Below are positions 10,187-20,345 of a stretch of 64,000 nt of DNA, one piece after another (position 1 is the first letter of the stretch; each line of letters opens with the position of its first letter). The notes below the pieces were generated by a model. The model searched no databases and was not told the DNA's origin. It saw only the letters and a list, made by a program, of their open reading frames with translations. Source of the DNA: Agapetus fuscipes (lineage: Eukaryota > Arthropoda > Insecta > Trichoptera > Glossosomatidae); assembly GCA_951799405.1 (NCBI GenBank), contig OX637335.1, positions 22,634,342-22,698,341 on the forward strand, written 5' to 3'. Position numbers and translations under genes: made by a program.

Positions 10187-10600
10187 TTGACTTCTATGAG
10201 GCTTACCACCCATACTGTGAAGAATGGTTCACCTTGCCAATGTCACTCCTCTTTTAGGGAAGGTTGGCAAAAGGTGCTGGGTTTATATTCATTTGAGGCT
10301 TGGATTTTAGTAAGTACACATTCAGCAATTGTAAGCACGAACTCACTCGTGTCTCAAACTCCGTTTGCATCGTCAGGTGGTTAAACCACCTGACGATGCA
10401 AACGGATGTTTGCGAAACCGGTTGTGGTATAATATATATATACTCCAGTAATCGAAAACAAAATTGTTTTTCTTTTATCCTTAATGATGAACGATTACAA
10501 AGTTAATGCCTCTACGATCAATAAAATCACTCGTGTTTGTTTGAGGGCATGTATTTCATATGAGATTGGAATGTTATTATATCTTTGCAACTTAGATTTT
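10187..10600 (+). mobile_element. S1 retroposon interrupted by a Penelope-like insertion
   Basis: 5' part 10187-10352 (cttctatgaggcttaccacc ... gcacgaactcactcgtgt) and 3' part ~10531-10600 (tttgtttgagggcatgtatt ... tttgcaacttagatt). The 10-mer TCACTCGTGT is present on both sides of the insert, consistent with its target duplication. Confidence 0.8.
10353..10532 (+). mobile_element. Penelope-like insertion with perfect 45 bp palindrome and hammerhead-like motif
   Basis: Positions 10361-10405 form a perfect palindrome (two 22 bp arms around one A; right arm aaccacctgacgatgcaaac + gg). On the right arm the order CTGACGA, 6 bp stem GCAAAC/GTTTGC with loop GGAT, then GAAAC is the layout of a hammerhead ribozyme core. 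The distal half (atgaacgattacaaagttaa then tgcctctacgatcaata) matches 4668-4712. Flanked by TCACTCGTGT. Non-coding. Confidence 0.55.
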
Positions 10601-10889
10601 CCATTGATACTGGGCATAGGCTTCTCCCTTCATAAAGGGAGAAGAGACTGTCAAAAAATGTAACATCGAAATTCAGCACGATGTTGTTTTAATGTTTTTT
10701 CTTTTACCTACTTTTTAATTAATTTATTAACATTTTTAAGACAGCCTTTGCGATGCTAATTTGTATTAATGTTTTTCTTTTTGAGGTGCCTTAAAAAAAA
10801 AAGAGATTCATGAGCATGGATACCTTATCATTGAGCGAAACATAATATTTGGCTATAACGAAATTTATGAAACAAAAATACATACTTTA

Positions 10890-11158
10890 TTTATATTTGA
10901 CTTTCTTCGGCTCATAAGCCTTGAAGGCTCAGGGCCTCCCGCGCCACAATCCTCCAGGACTCTTTGTCTTGTGCTGCTTCCCTCCATGGTCCCCTCACTC
11001 CCAGAACTTCGGCGTCGGCTTCGGCGTTGTCTGCCCAGAGCTGCGTTGACGTCCGAGTGGTCTAACACCTAAGGGGGCACCATCCAAGACTGTTCTGATG
11101 ATCCTGGAGTCCTCTGCACGTGCTACATGTCCGGCCCACTGGAGTCTTCTTGATTTAA
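10890..11158 (-). mobile_element. LINE C-terminal fragment (RTE-like), frameshifted
   Basis: The minus strand reads RRLQWAGHVARAEDSRIIRT then VLDGAP. After frameshifts come DNAEADAEVLGVRG and REAAQDKESWR, ending near REALSLQGL. The GHV-R...GRP...AA-DR--WR layout is the usual C-terminal end of arthropod RTE/craTE-type reverse transcriptases. At least two frameshifts; dead. Confidence 0.72.
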
Positions 11159-11189
11159 ACAAAAATACATACATATTTACTTAAAATCA

Positions 11190-11270
11190 AATTTACGTAG
11201 ATATATTAACATTTCAGTTTTATATGCAAGCAAACACGTGTGAGTTCGCGCTTACATATGCTTACATTCA
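11190..11270 (-). mobile_element. S1 retroposon fragment
   Basis: gcaagcaaacacgtgtgagt and tcgcgcttacatatgc match the 3' third of S1 on the minus strand. The 5' two thirds are missing. Confidence 0.6.
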
Positions 11271-11289
11271 TAGCTGTTAATTATTTAGA

Positions 11290-12130
11290 TTCTAAAATAT
11301 TTTGAAAAAGTTATCTTTTAAATTCCAGGATCATCTTTACATTTTGAGAAATTCATGACCAAATATATTCCTGGATATATTTTTATATGACTTATGATTT
11401 CAAATAGAAACTCTCTTTTTTCTTCTTCCTCGACCTTTCTCAGTACATTCCTGGACGTAGGCCTCCTCCAATTTTCCACACGCCTTTCCATCTTTTTTAT
11501 AAAATACGTGCATCATATAAAATATACAAGTTTGCTGCGTTATTGTCCTGAAGGCTGTGTGAACCCCTGAATCATGGCGTTCGCTGGCGGACTCGGATCA
11601 CTTTTTTATCTGGCAATTTATTTTATAGGATTTTGAAAGTGCCTTGACGCTGATGGAAATATTATATTACGTCCCGTGAAAGATTCCACGAGTATTGAAT
11701 AACGTAGAGCACTGCAACACTATTTGTACATGAAAAAAAGAAAAAAAAACTTTCAGTTCTACGCTGATTCAATATTACGAGTATAAGAGAAAAAAATTGA
11801 AAAAAGAAGTAAAAAAAACAATATTCATACCTTCCATTATTTTAAAAGAATTACCCTTCAAAATACTCGTAACTGACTGGTTATTTACGTATTACGATCA
11901 ACTTTGAGATGAATAAAACTTTTTGGATTTAGTTTTAGACGAACCGTTATGGGAGAATTCAAATTATTCTCGTCTGCAACGTCTGCAGCAGATACCATTT
12001 TTGTACGAAGATTGAAGATGAACTGATTACAATATATGATTTTTTTTAAATTTTATTATGTACCATCAAAGAAAGGTTATAATTGTCATTTTTCTTTAAT
12101 TCGCATTGGGAAATTATTTTTAAAATATAT
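11290..12130. other. AT-rich unassigned sequence
   Basis: No gene or recognised repeat. Confidence 0.45.
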
Positions 12131-12136
12131 TCTTTC

Positions 12137-12270
12137 TTGACTAATAGTTTTGTATAAGGCTGACCACCCATTCTATAAAAAAATGTTTCTCCTTACCAAT
12201 TTCACCCTTGCTTTCAAGGAAGGTTGAAAAGAGCTGCAGGTCTTTTGTCCATTTGTTTTTGAAAATGTTT
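12137..12270 (+). mobile_element. S1 retroposon, 3'-truncated
   Basis: gactaatagttttgtataag, gctgaccacccattctataa and ttcaaggaaggttgaaaaga: the 5' half of S1. It abuts the tail of an opposite-strand S1 copy. Confidence 0.75.
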
Positions 12271-12273
12271 ATT

Positions 12274-12510
12274 GGGTATCTAATCTAATCTAATCTAAGC
12301 TGCAAGGATATATATCATTTAAGATTTATATTAAATGTATTCCCACAACCAGACATGTACAAGTTCGCGCTTGCACATGCCTCATGTGAGCCTACAACAT
12401 AAAAACCAAATCTCAAATGGACATACACCCTGCAACTCTTGCCGTCCTTCCCTGTAACAGGGGTGACATTGGCAAAGTGAACCATTTTTACAGCATGGGT
12501 GGTTTACACC
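12274..12510 (-). mobile_element. S1 retroposon, full length, tail abutting another S1
   Basis: Begins with the (TCTAA)n tail at 12274-12298 and ends in the 5' region tacagcatgggtggttta. Together with 12137-12270 it forms a tail-to-tail pair. Confidence 0.88.
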
Positions 12511-12935
12511 AAGGGGACATTACTACTACATGCTTGTACAAGGTAATTGCACAACCCATACATCGACAACTTCACTTTAAACCAATAATATCGAAAAACA
12601 AATAGATAGAAGTATTTATTTTTTATTTTTTGAGATACGAGGTTGAGAAAGTAAGGCGACGATTTATCTTTGCAACTTACATTAAATAGATAAAAGATAT
12701 TTCACGCAATGCCTTGGTACCTACTGATATAATTTCTCATATCTACAAAAATCGATCTCCACACCCGTTTATAAGTAAGCTTTCCTTTTCGCTTTCCTTT
12801 TTTTACGAGTATAAAAATGATCCCCTTTCTCGAGTATTAATGGCGAGGGGATTTCTATGAATCGCATTCGTTTCTATGCTAACGGAAGTATTAGTGTTGA
12901 GGCCGCAAATCCCCTCTATGGGTTTGATAAATACT

Positions 12936-13064
12936 GTGCCACGACAAAATGCCCACCGACATAATGTCCACCCGACAAAATGTCCACCGAGACAAAATGC
13001 CCACCGACATAATATCCATCGTCAAAATGTCCACCGAAATAATGTCCATCGACAAAAAAATTGT
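12936..13064. mobile_element. Foldback element FB-A, locus 1 (single arm)
   Basis: Starts gtgccacgacaaaatgccca, then about eight 14-16 bp repeats of the form gacaaaatgtccacc. It ends gacaaaaaaattgtcggtg, whose last bases are the inverted repeat unit. The right arm is therefore almost wholly lost or truncated by the S4 SINE that begins at 13062. Confidence 0.7.
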
Positions 13065-13200
13065 CGGTGTTATGGCCGAGGGTTCAAGTGGCCGATCTGT
13101 CAAGCGTATTTGGAATAGAATAACGCTGGTTCGATCTCCGCCTGGGTCCATTGACCATAACTTTGACCCTGGATCAACCGATGTTATTGTGTAATTAATC
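13062..13200 (+). mobile_element. S4 SINE
   Basis: tcggtgttatggccgagggt, aataacgctggttcgatctc and gaccataactttgaccctgg match the S4 head and body. The 3' end (aaataggttggtgaattg) is absent. Confidence 0.72.
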
Positions 13201-13204
13201 TATT

Positions 13205-14140
13205 ATTATTTTTTTCAGGTAAGGAAATAAAGTAAGAAGGACCTACGATTTTTTTTTCTGCAGGAGTCTATTCTAGTCAAAGGAGAAAATAAGAAAAAAA
13301 TGCAATGACCGCAGCATTCCACTTTGACACCGGTGTGACCGCGGTGAGTAAGAGGGATGGCAGATGTCGGAAAGAGACAGAAGGGAGAAGGTGGGTCGGG
13401 GTGGGGTGGATGCCCTTTCAACATTTTTTCTTTGTGAAATTAAACGATCTTTACCTGGCCAAATCTGCCGTTAGCCAAAATCTATCTTCTCTTTGCAAAG
13501 ATATCCTATACTAGATCATATTCAAAGAAATTAATGCGGAAATATTTTTTACTGTTTCGAATATGTAGTTGTGTGTTGTGTTTGTCTGTGTGAATTAATA
13601 ATAAAGTCTGTGAAGTCTCTAGAAATAAATATATGTTAGGGACTTATTAGGATAATAATATTTTGTTCGAGATTGCGTGAATGTTCGATCGGATGTTCTA
13701 GTAAAGTCTCACATGTAACGATTCTCAATGTTGCTAGAATAATCCTCATTCCCAAACACTCTTTAGCGAGAGAAATCTATCGAACGTTGTATTGTGAGGG
13801 TGTAAAGTGACTCGGTCTCCGAACCGAATCGGAAATAAACTGGAAAATAAATCACCGCAGTTTTAATAAAATTGAACGCGCGTAAAATCATAACAATACT
13901 TAAAAAAATATATATTTCTTTAGTTCCAATGAAATGTTGTGTCAGTGAATGCATCCTTCCGAAAAAGCTCACTCGCGCTGTGCGTGTTTTTTTACATACT
14001 TTATTTATTTTTGTGGTTTTAGGTTCTGTTTTTATTTAGCAGTCTGTGTATTTGGAAAAGGATTGTTATCACAATTACATATGGTCAACTGTCTATTTTT
14101 CATGAAAAATGCTTTAAAAATAAACACGTGTTTATCTGAA
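13205..14140. other. Unassigned sequence
   Basis: No exon signals or repeats recognised. GC rises mildly at 13310-13420. Confidence 0.4.
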
Positions 14141-14142
14141 TG

Positions 14143-15420
14143 AAATAGTTATTTATGCCACTGCCTAGTAATGATAGTCTTTGTAACACGAGTGCTAGTT
14201 TGTGCCATGAGGCGCAGCCGAATGGCACAATAGACAGCACGAGTGTTACAAAGACTAATTACGTGCAGTGGCATACAATACTTTTTCTACGACCATAAAA
14301 TAATAATAAAATAAGAAATAATAGGCATTATGATGTTTTCGTTCATTTGAAGTGAGTAATGAAAACCTTACCATTGTTAGAACGGGTAATTTCTTGTGCG
14401 CTTCGCTTATAAACATGTTTATTTGTTGCGGTGAAAATATCTTAATTATTTACCTTTAAAGCCATTTCAATATCTTTTCAAAAAGGGATACAATTTGAAG
14501 TTTTTCGAAAAATCAATTCGGTGGTTTCAGATTGAAGTAGTTCCATAACACTTTTCACTTTCATTTTACAGATAATAACTAGTTTATCGGTTCTGTTGGC
14601 TATTTTATATGTTTTATTGGTGATATATTTTACCACATATTGCTGTATTAACTTTTGTACTGAATTATTTACGGGAAATAAATTACTTTACAAATCAATG
14701 ACACGTTGCATTAGAGATTGGAGAGTCGGCCATTTTAACAAATGGCCGACTTATACAAACCACGCATGCGCGAAAGCATTCGGTGCCTGCGCGGAAGCGT
14801 GACTTTGTAAATCGATCAATAGAAAGTATATAGATAGACAACGTCTGTTTTTTCCGATTGTGACAAACTAAGACGAAAACTAGCTATCGGTAAACAGCGA
14901 AAATATTAGGTATAAGTTATTAACGTCAAAAACAGATATGAACATGGCAGTTGCCTGGTAACTGATTTTAATAAAACCCCGCTTAAAACAAGCGTGCTTT
15001 TGTTTGGCGCACAAATCAACTAAGACGCTGCATCTATATATTTTATATTGATGGGTATGGACAAAGATGGCGAACCAAAGAATTATGAACGGAATATAAT
15101 TGAAGTTATTATTTACAATTATTGCAGATAGTAGAAGTAAAAATCAATGTTATATTTATTTTCTCGTAAGGAAAAATGTATGATTACTAGAATAGGTATG
15201 CACAATAACTTCTAAGGGTTTTTTACCTTCATGAAATCATACATTTGCACAACCGCGCATGTACCTACTAAAACTCTCATTGCGCATGCGCATATTCACA
15301 TTTCAACACGGTTACCGGTTGCGTAATGTAACATTACGCAACGGGTGTAGAAATGTATGTCATTGTGATTGCGCTAGCCGTTTTGTAATTAGTAAATTAC
15401 CAAATGGGAGTAGAAAAACA
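14143..15420 (+). mobile_element. Hairpin-ended element HE, copy 1 (1278 bp, + orientation)
   Basis: The left end aaatagttatttatgccact leads into a hairpin (14156-14273). The right end carries a 25 bp palindrome (15318-15342), then an imperfect palindrome around ttgtaattagtaaattacca, and stops at gggagtagaaaaaca. Both ends match the copy at 39557-40533 in inverted orientation; identity fails just outside these coordinates, which defines the boundaries. An internal hairpin (gtcggccatt/aatggccgac) lies near 14727-14752. No transposase is recognisable, so it is presumably non-autonomous. Confidence 0.75.
14156..14273. repeat. Terminal hairpin of HE element
   Basis: tgccactgcctagtaatgat ... tagtttgtgccat pairs with atggcacaatagacagcac ... 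gtgcagtggca around the loop gaggcgcagccga, giving arms of ~52 bp. The second copy of this hairpin is at 40403-40520. Confidence 0.92.
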
Positions 15421-15471
15421 CTTTTTGTTTTCTTTCTCTGTTTTAAAATATGAAAAAAAACGAACAACAAT

Positions 15472-15545
15472 TGTGCTTCGCCGGGATTCCAACCCATGAT
15501 TTTCCATTTACGAGTCCTGAAGCATTATTCTGCTAAATTTTTTAC
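15472..15545 (-). mobile_element. S2 SINE head fragment
   Basis: cgccgggattccaacccatg and tttccatttacgagtcctga are the complement of the S2 tRNA-like head (gactcgtaaatggaa..., gggttggaatcccggcg). No S2 body follows. Confidence 0.65.
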
Positions 15546-15719
15546 GGCCTTAAAGCGAAGAAATAGCGATTTGTGTCCAAAAATAAGGTGTACTGCGATT
15601 TTTTTGATCTATGGTGTTCTTCGCAAGCGCTAGCAAGCTCCAACTTGTATTGATATCCAAAGTGCAAGAAATTTAGAACAATAGCGCTTCTGGTTCTTTG
15701 ACTTCAGGAGGCTCCCTCC

Positions 15720-16275
15720 ATCACCACAGAGGGGCATGGTATGATCCTGGAAACTGGTGCGTCTTGAGGCTTCTCCTGAAGCCCGCCTCTGTCGGAGACT
15801 TCCTCAGATTTGCGGGCAGCGCGTTCCAGGTCACCGGTGCCGCTGTTTAAAAAGCACGGTCTCCAACGACTGTCCTTATCGATCTTTTTGGGATCTGGAG
15901 GAGAGTCTTGCGGGAGTCCGATTATCGTAGAGTCTGCCTACGCGCTGTCACCACCGATTTTTCCAGTGACTCAAACACGTATTCTGTGGCTGATCCATGT
16001 AGAACTTTGTAGGCCAGTAGACAAAGCTTGTACCTGACTCTCTGGGATTCTAAGCCAATGGAGATCTTGAAGGAGGGGTGTAATGTGGCAGTACTTCGAT
16101 CTGCCGAAAATCAGTCTTGCCGCCGCGTTTTGAACTGACTGTAGTCTGTTCATTTGCTTCTTCGGCTGCGCGACAAACACGGAATTGCAGTAGTCCAATT
16201 TGCTTACCACTAAAGTGCTTACCAGGGACTTGATGGCGTCGATTGGGAGGCATTTTTTGTGCCATAGAGATGCCT
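15720..16275 (-). mobile_element. LINE C-terminus (CR1/Kiri-like), frameshifted, next to the exon
   Basis: The minus strand encodes SKLDYCNSVFVAQPKKQMNR, LQSVQNAAARLIF and ITPLLQDLHWLRIP. After frameshifts come GDRAF and ALPANLRKSPTEAGFRRSLK THQFPGSYH, with a stop near 15728. The LDYCN...Q...LQ-VQN-AARL--...HI-PLL--LHWL-I pattern is the C-terminal signature of CR1-group LINEs. At least two frameshifts. Its 5' truncation point lies only ~90 bp upstream of the ttv exon. Confidence 0.82.
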
Positions 16276-16363
16276 TACAACAACCTGAAAACGAGATTTC
16301 GTTTAGAAATACAGTATCTTTAGTTTATTAAATAAATTGATTACTGTGGTTTTGTTCTTCCAG

Positions 16364-16483
16364 GTTCCTGAGCTGGTGCGCAGCGTGAGCGCCGCCAGGA
16401 TCCTGGCCATGCGCCAGCAGACCCAGCTGCTGTGGGAGCAGTACTTCAGCTCCATAGAGAAGATCGTCTACACCACCTTGGAG
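16364..16483 (+). CDS. ttv: Internal exon of exostosin-1 / tout-velu (EXT1-type heparan sulfate co-polymerase), 40 codons
   Basis: Seen: a GC-rich 120 bp open segment preceded by a pyrimidine-rich tract ending ttcttccag and followed by a gtaaca donor. It starts and ends on codon boundaries (phase 0/0). It translates as [20 protein letters not shown] followed by [20 protein letters not shown]. The RQQTQ-LW-YFSS-EKIV-TTLE pattern is characteristic of animal EXT1 proteins and Drosophila Ttv, in the linker between the GT47 (glucuronosyl) and GT64 (N-acetylglucosaminyl) domains. Known of the family: EXT1 with EXT2 forms the Golgi type II membrane complex that elongates the heparan sulfate chain with alternating GlcA and GlcNAc, needed for Hedgehog and other morphogen movement. 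The next exon in the window (46465) continues the protein without a gap relative to known EXT1 proteins. A degenerate LINE lies about 90 bp upstream. No premature stop or frameshift is visible, so the exon looks functional. Confidence 0.93.
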
Positions 16484-16684
16484 GTAACAATCAACAATTA
16501 TATATTGCAACACTTTCTCCTGACTACACTACCGTAGTTTTCAGGCATTCTATTTTTGGTCAGTTGTTGTCTTGAAAATGGTGTGTTTACACTCCGAAAG
16601 CGCTCGAGGAAATAACCAAGTCGTTAAGAAGAACATTGTTTTTATTTTTACTTTGTTTAACATTTGGCTAATTGATTTGGTGAG

Positions 16685-16800
16685 AGCTGTCGTATGGATC
16701 ACACCTCAAGCCCATCTACATGATTGTTCGTTGTTTGACAGCGTAAATTTCTCAAGTACTACCAGTTTTTGAAGCCTGGATGAACCTTTGTGATAAATAT
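16685..16800 (-). mobile_element. S2 SINE 3' half with LINE-type tail, degenerate
   Basis: The minus strand reads ggttcatccaggcttcaaaa, actggtagtacttgag and then cttgaggtgtgatccatacg. This is the S2 central domain followed by the tail shared with the LINE at 63225-64000. Heavily diverged. Confidence 0.5.
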
Positions 16801-17269
16801 AGATAAATTGATCACTACAACGATGAGCAGTTTTGTGGACAATATTTTTCTCTCTTCATCAAAACCTTTTGTTTACGAGTTTATAAGGTAAACCACTAGT
16901 AGCGCTATTCATAATACATTAAATTCGTCAATGGTCTGTGGATCATCTATGGATGAATTGTATTTAATGCGCCCAGAGGGATTTCGCTATTATCAAAAAG
17001 TGGGCGGCGACTGGATACATGTAACTAATATTACTCATGATAATCGTAATTTAGCAGGAATTTATTTAGTTTGTTGATAATCCTTATCTGACCTCAATAA
17101 CTGTATATTAAGAATCACACGCCCATTTAATTACTCGATTAATTTTCAAACTTGTTGATAAAACTAAATTGAAAACTCAATGCTCCTACGAAAAAAAACA
17201 TTTGTTGATAATCCACCATGCGTTTACCCTCTCTACCTTTTGATTATGATTTGAAGTCTTCACCACTCC

Positions 17270-17367
17270 CTCTTACCTGTAAAAATAAATAGGTTCCACT
17301 CGCCACATGCGACCCCTTCGGGGAAAACGCGGCAAGAAGTTGCCCTTTATGTGCAGCTTAATAGCGT
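17270..17367 (+). mobile_element. S3 SINE 3' end
   Basis: cctgtaaaaataaataggtt, ccactcgccacatgcgaccc and gcggcaagaagttgcccttt, then tgtgcagcttaatagcgtt. The S4 element starts at the terminus. Confidence 0.82.
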
Positions 17368-18040
17368 TGAACAGAATAACGCTGGTTCGAATCACCCTTG
17401 GCCCTTTGACCATAACTTCGACCCTGGTTCAAAAGATGTCATTGCATGCACACAAGTTTCTGCTTTCGCATGAATACATCCGGCCGGGTTAAAATAACGC
17501 AACTAAGCTACACATATAGTGTAACTACTTGCCTGCGTTATCCCCGAAGGGGTCGCATGTGGCGATGTGGGACCTCTTTATTTTACGTGTAAGGGGGCCG
17601 GCCTCACACCAACCACTTTCGGTTGAAGTGGGAGTTTTCCAGCTCCGGGGGGGGGGCAGGTTCTCATTTCTTGTGAAGGCTGAGTAAACCTTGAGATCGA
17701 ACCCTTGCTCTCGGCATGGAATGCAAGCATTCTATCAATTGAGCTACCGTCCTTTTTTACGAGCTTAGTCGTCGTCGCTACAAAGCGCCAATTTTCAAGC
17801 AAGATCCAGTTGCTGTAAGGCTGGATGGACCTTTGGTGACCGGTCATTGGTAAAGGTATATGAATTTTTCAACCCAGCGAAGAGCAAATTTGAAAATATA
17901 AATGGTATATTTTTTGTGCTCCGCCTGGATTCGCACCCACAACCTTCTATTCAGAGTCCGAAGTGTTACCACTGAACTACGGACCGGTCTAAATAGGTTG
18001 GTGAATTGCATTCCTCTTCACAAATCTATTTTTTAGTCCA
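17368..18040 (+). mobile_element. S4 SINE split by an S3-S2 dimer
   Basis: 5' part 17368-17495 (gaacagaataacgctggttc ... catccggccgggttaaaata) and 3' part 17990-18040 (taaataggttggtgaattgc). The continuous S4 at 2632-2830 shows that these pieces were once adjacent. TAAAATA / TAAATA flank the insert as its probable target duplication. Confidence 0.8.
17496..17989 (-). mobile_element. Composite S2-S3 dimeric SINE, complete
   Basis: On the minus strand: S2 head (gaccggtccgtagttcagtg, B-box gggtgcgaatccaggcgga), the S2 body and central domain (ggtccatccagccttacagc, aactggatcttgcttgaaaa), then the S3 tRNA head (gtagctcaattgatagaatg), S3 body and terminus gtgtagcttagttgcgtt. It interrupts an S4 copy with a short target duplication, so the dimer moved as one unit. 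A G-run at 17649-17657 is unique to this copy. Confidence 0.88.
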
Positions 18041-18279
18041 ATAAGTCCCTGCTGCGTGTGTTGACAGGTTTTGAGGGAGATTAGTCTAACCGGCTCTAAC
18101 TGCGCTGGTCCTTTGTTAGCGTATAGTTGTTCGGCAGTTTCCTACTCAGCGCTCCGGCCGCTGTGCTCGCTAGTAAAGTATCTGCCGGCTTCCGTAGCGT
18201 GCCGATCCGATGGACGACGACTACAGACAGTCCGTATACCTGATAGTTGTTACACTGATGTTTCGCTCGTGACTACGAT

Positions 18280-18620
18280 GAGCATCATTCAAAAAAGAAC
18301 TCACCGTCAAACAGTGGCGCCTGAGACTGTGGAGGGATGTTAGTAGTTGGATGGAACCAGCCGAGACTCTCCTACCTGGCAACCAGCTACCAAGCAATAC
18401 CTGGAGAGCCCTCAACAGATTTAGGACTGGGGTGACAAGGTGCAGGACAAACCTTCAAAGATGGGACCTACTTGACTGTGGACAAGACACCCTGTGTGAC
18501 TGCGGGGATATCCAGCACATATGTCAGTGTGCCCCTTAATTGGGGAAAAATGCACACTGACGGACCTGCTTCAAGGAAACGACAATGCAGTGGCTGCCGC
18601 TAGTCCCTGGAGATACTGAG
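18280..18620 (+). mobile_element. LINE C-terminal fragment (zinc-knuckle-type end)
   Basis: A readable frame gives TWRALNRFRTGVTRCRTNLQ then RWDLLDCGQDTLCDCGD and IQHICQCAP before a stop. The L-RLRTG...C...CDCG...H-C--CP arrangement is the C-terminal CCHC-like end of arthropod LINEs (LOA/Jockey/RTE-type). Upstream coding is frameshifted (VKQWRLRLWRDV). Confidence 0.72.
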
Positions 18621-18667
18621 CATAGGTGGTTCTGGGCATGTATAGTAAGTATCATAAATAAACGATA

Positions 18668-18943
18668 ATAAGCTGCACAAATAATGTAACTTATGTCGCA
18701 TTTTCTCCGAAGGGAATCTACATATTATGCCTACGGCAACCACTTCAGTTGAAGTGGGAGTGTCCCAGCTCCCGAGGGGGCTGGTTACGCATTTCTTGTC
18801 ACGGCTGAGAAAATCATGGCGATATTTATTTTTGGGCTTAAATAAACACCGAAACGTGAAATCATTTCTGACACCCTCGGTGGGATTCGAACCTGAGCTC
18901 TCAGCATGGAATGTAAGCACTACCAACTGAGCTATCGACCGGA
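18668..18943 (-). mobile_element. S3 SINE
   Basis: Head tccggtcgatagctcagttg and gttcgaatcccaccgagggt on the minus strand; body with ggaaatgatttcacgtttcg-type sequence. The 3' end near 18668 (gctgcacaaataatgtaact on plus) is diverged. Confidence 0.85.
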
Positions 18944-19439
18944 CTTATGTATAGATTTATTTCGATTGAGAGATTTATGGATTTCCTTGAACTTGTTATC
19001 TGAATCATGTATGAATGCGTATTTTTTACTTTTTTGCTGTCCAAAAGTCAAAAAAGAAAGTCTTGTTTTGGTGTAAAAAAAACTTTAAAATTACAAATAG
19101 ATTTGATATTGTTCTACGTGTAGCGGTCCCCCCGTCCAGCAGTTGCCGCTACAGCTCCGCCAGATGGATTGTTGGAAAGTTTTCCACATGCGGATTTGGT
19201 CAGAATATATTCCCGCCGCAAAAATTCATTGTTCAGCCCCTAATGGGGTTTTCACTGAGCCCTCATACCCATGCACGCTACAATATCCTCTGCCACAATA
19301 GGAGTTAATATCGCCGACAACCTTTTAAGTGTGCCTACCGATTCAGTCAACCGTAGTTTATTGTAGGTAGTTGGTAAAAATCTAATGGTTAAAACGTAAC
19401 TAAACTGCATTCGTAATGATAATACCGCATTGTTGACAA

Positions 19440-19695
19440 AGAGGTTGCATGTGGCTTGTGAAACCTATTTATTTACACAGGTTAAAAGGGCAGCCTTGAG
19501 CTATCCACTTCATTTCAAGTGGGACCTTCCCAGCCCTCGAGGGGGCTTGTTCGCATTTCTTGTAAATTATGGACCTTGCAGGTATTGTATTTTGGATTTG
19601 AAATAAACATTGAAATGGGAAACCATTTCTGATACCCTTGTTGGGAATCGAACCCTACGGAACGTAAGTATTTTACCAACTGAGCTATTGATCGG
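19440..19695 (-). mobile_element. S3 SINE, diverged
   Basis: Head tccgatcaatagctcagttg on the minus strand; body landmarks tttcaatgtttatttcaaat and ccccctcgagggctgggaag. Many substitutions. Confidence 0.8.
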
Positions 19696-19728
19696 ACTAG
19701 GATCTCGGATTGGGGTAGCTCAGTTACA

Positions 19729-20070
19729 CCAAAGATCCATCCAGCTTTACAGCAACTGGGTCTTGCTTGAGAATTGGCGCTTTGTAGCGACGACGATCAA
19801 GCTCGTAAAAAGGTCGATAGCTCAATTGGTAGAATGCTTGCATTCCATGCCGAGAGCAAGGGTTCGATCTCAAAGGTTAACTCAGCCTTCACAAGAAATG
19901 AGAACCAGCCCCCCCGGGAGCTGGGAAACCCCCACTTCAACTGAAAGTGGTTGGTGTGAGGCCGGCCCCCTCACCTGTAAAAATAAATAGGTCCCGAAGC
20001 GCCACATGCGACCCCTTCGGGGATAACGCAGGCAAGAAGTTACACTATATGTGTAGCTTAGTTGCGTTTT
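19729..20070 (+). mobile_element. S2-S3 dimeric SINE (5'-truncated S2)
   Basis: Begins in the S2 central domain (gatccatccagctttacagc ... gtagcgacgacgatcaagct), joins the S3 head at aaaaaggtcgatagctcaat, and ends tgtgtagcttagttgcgttt. Same junction as at 29117, 30565 and 17757, so a single ancestral fusion. Confidence 0.87.
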
Positions 20071-20071
20071 T

Positions 20072-20345
20072 GCGTTGCGCAGTTAGTAGAGTGCTTGCAT
20101 TCCATGCTGCAAGCTAAGGCTATAATCCCACCGAGGGTGCCAGAACTGATTTCCCGTTTCGGTGTTTATTTTAAAACAAAATATAACACCAGCAAAGTTT
20201 ACTCAGCCTTCAAAAGAAATGAGTACCAGCCTCTTCGGGAGCCGGGAGACTCCCCCCCCCCCTCTAAAATTGAAGAGGTAGGCGCGAGGGCAGGCCCATA
20301 CCTGTAAAAATGAATAGGTTCACCCTACTTAGTTGCCTTGCGTTA
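20072..20345 (+). mobile_element. S3 SINE directly downstream of an S2-S3 dimer
   Basis: cgcagttagtagagtgcttg, ctataatcccaccgagggtg and ccgtttcggtgtttatttta, to tacttagttgccttgcgtt. Head-to-tail with the preceding dimer, making a trimeric array. Confidence 0.82.

Noticed and set aside
18071..18343. 90-codon frame upstream of the LINE fragment as a host gene
   Set aside because: It is in a different frame from the recognisable LINE residues that overlap it (VKQWRLRLWRDV), so it is probably decayed LINE coding.
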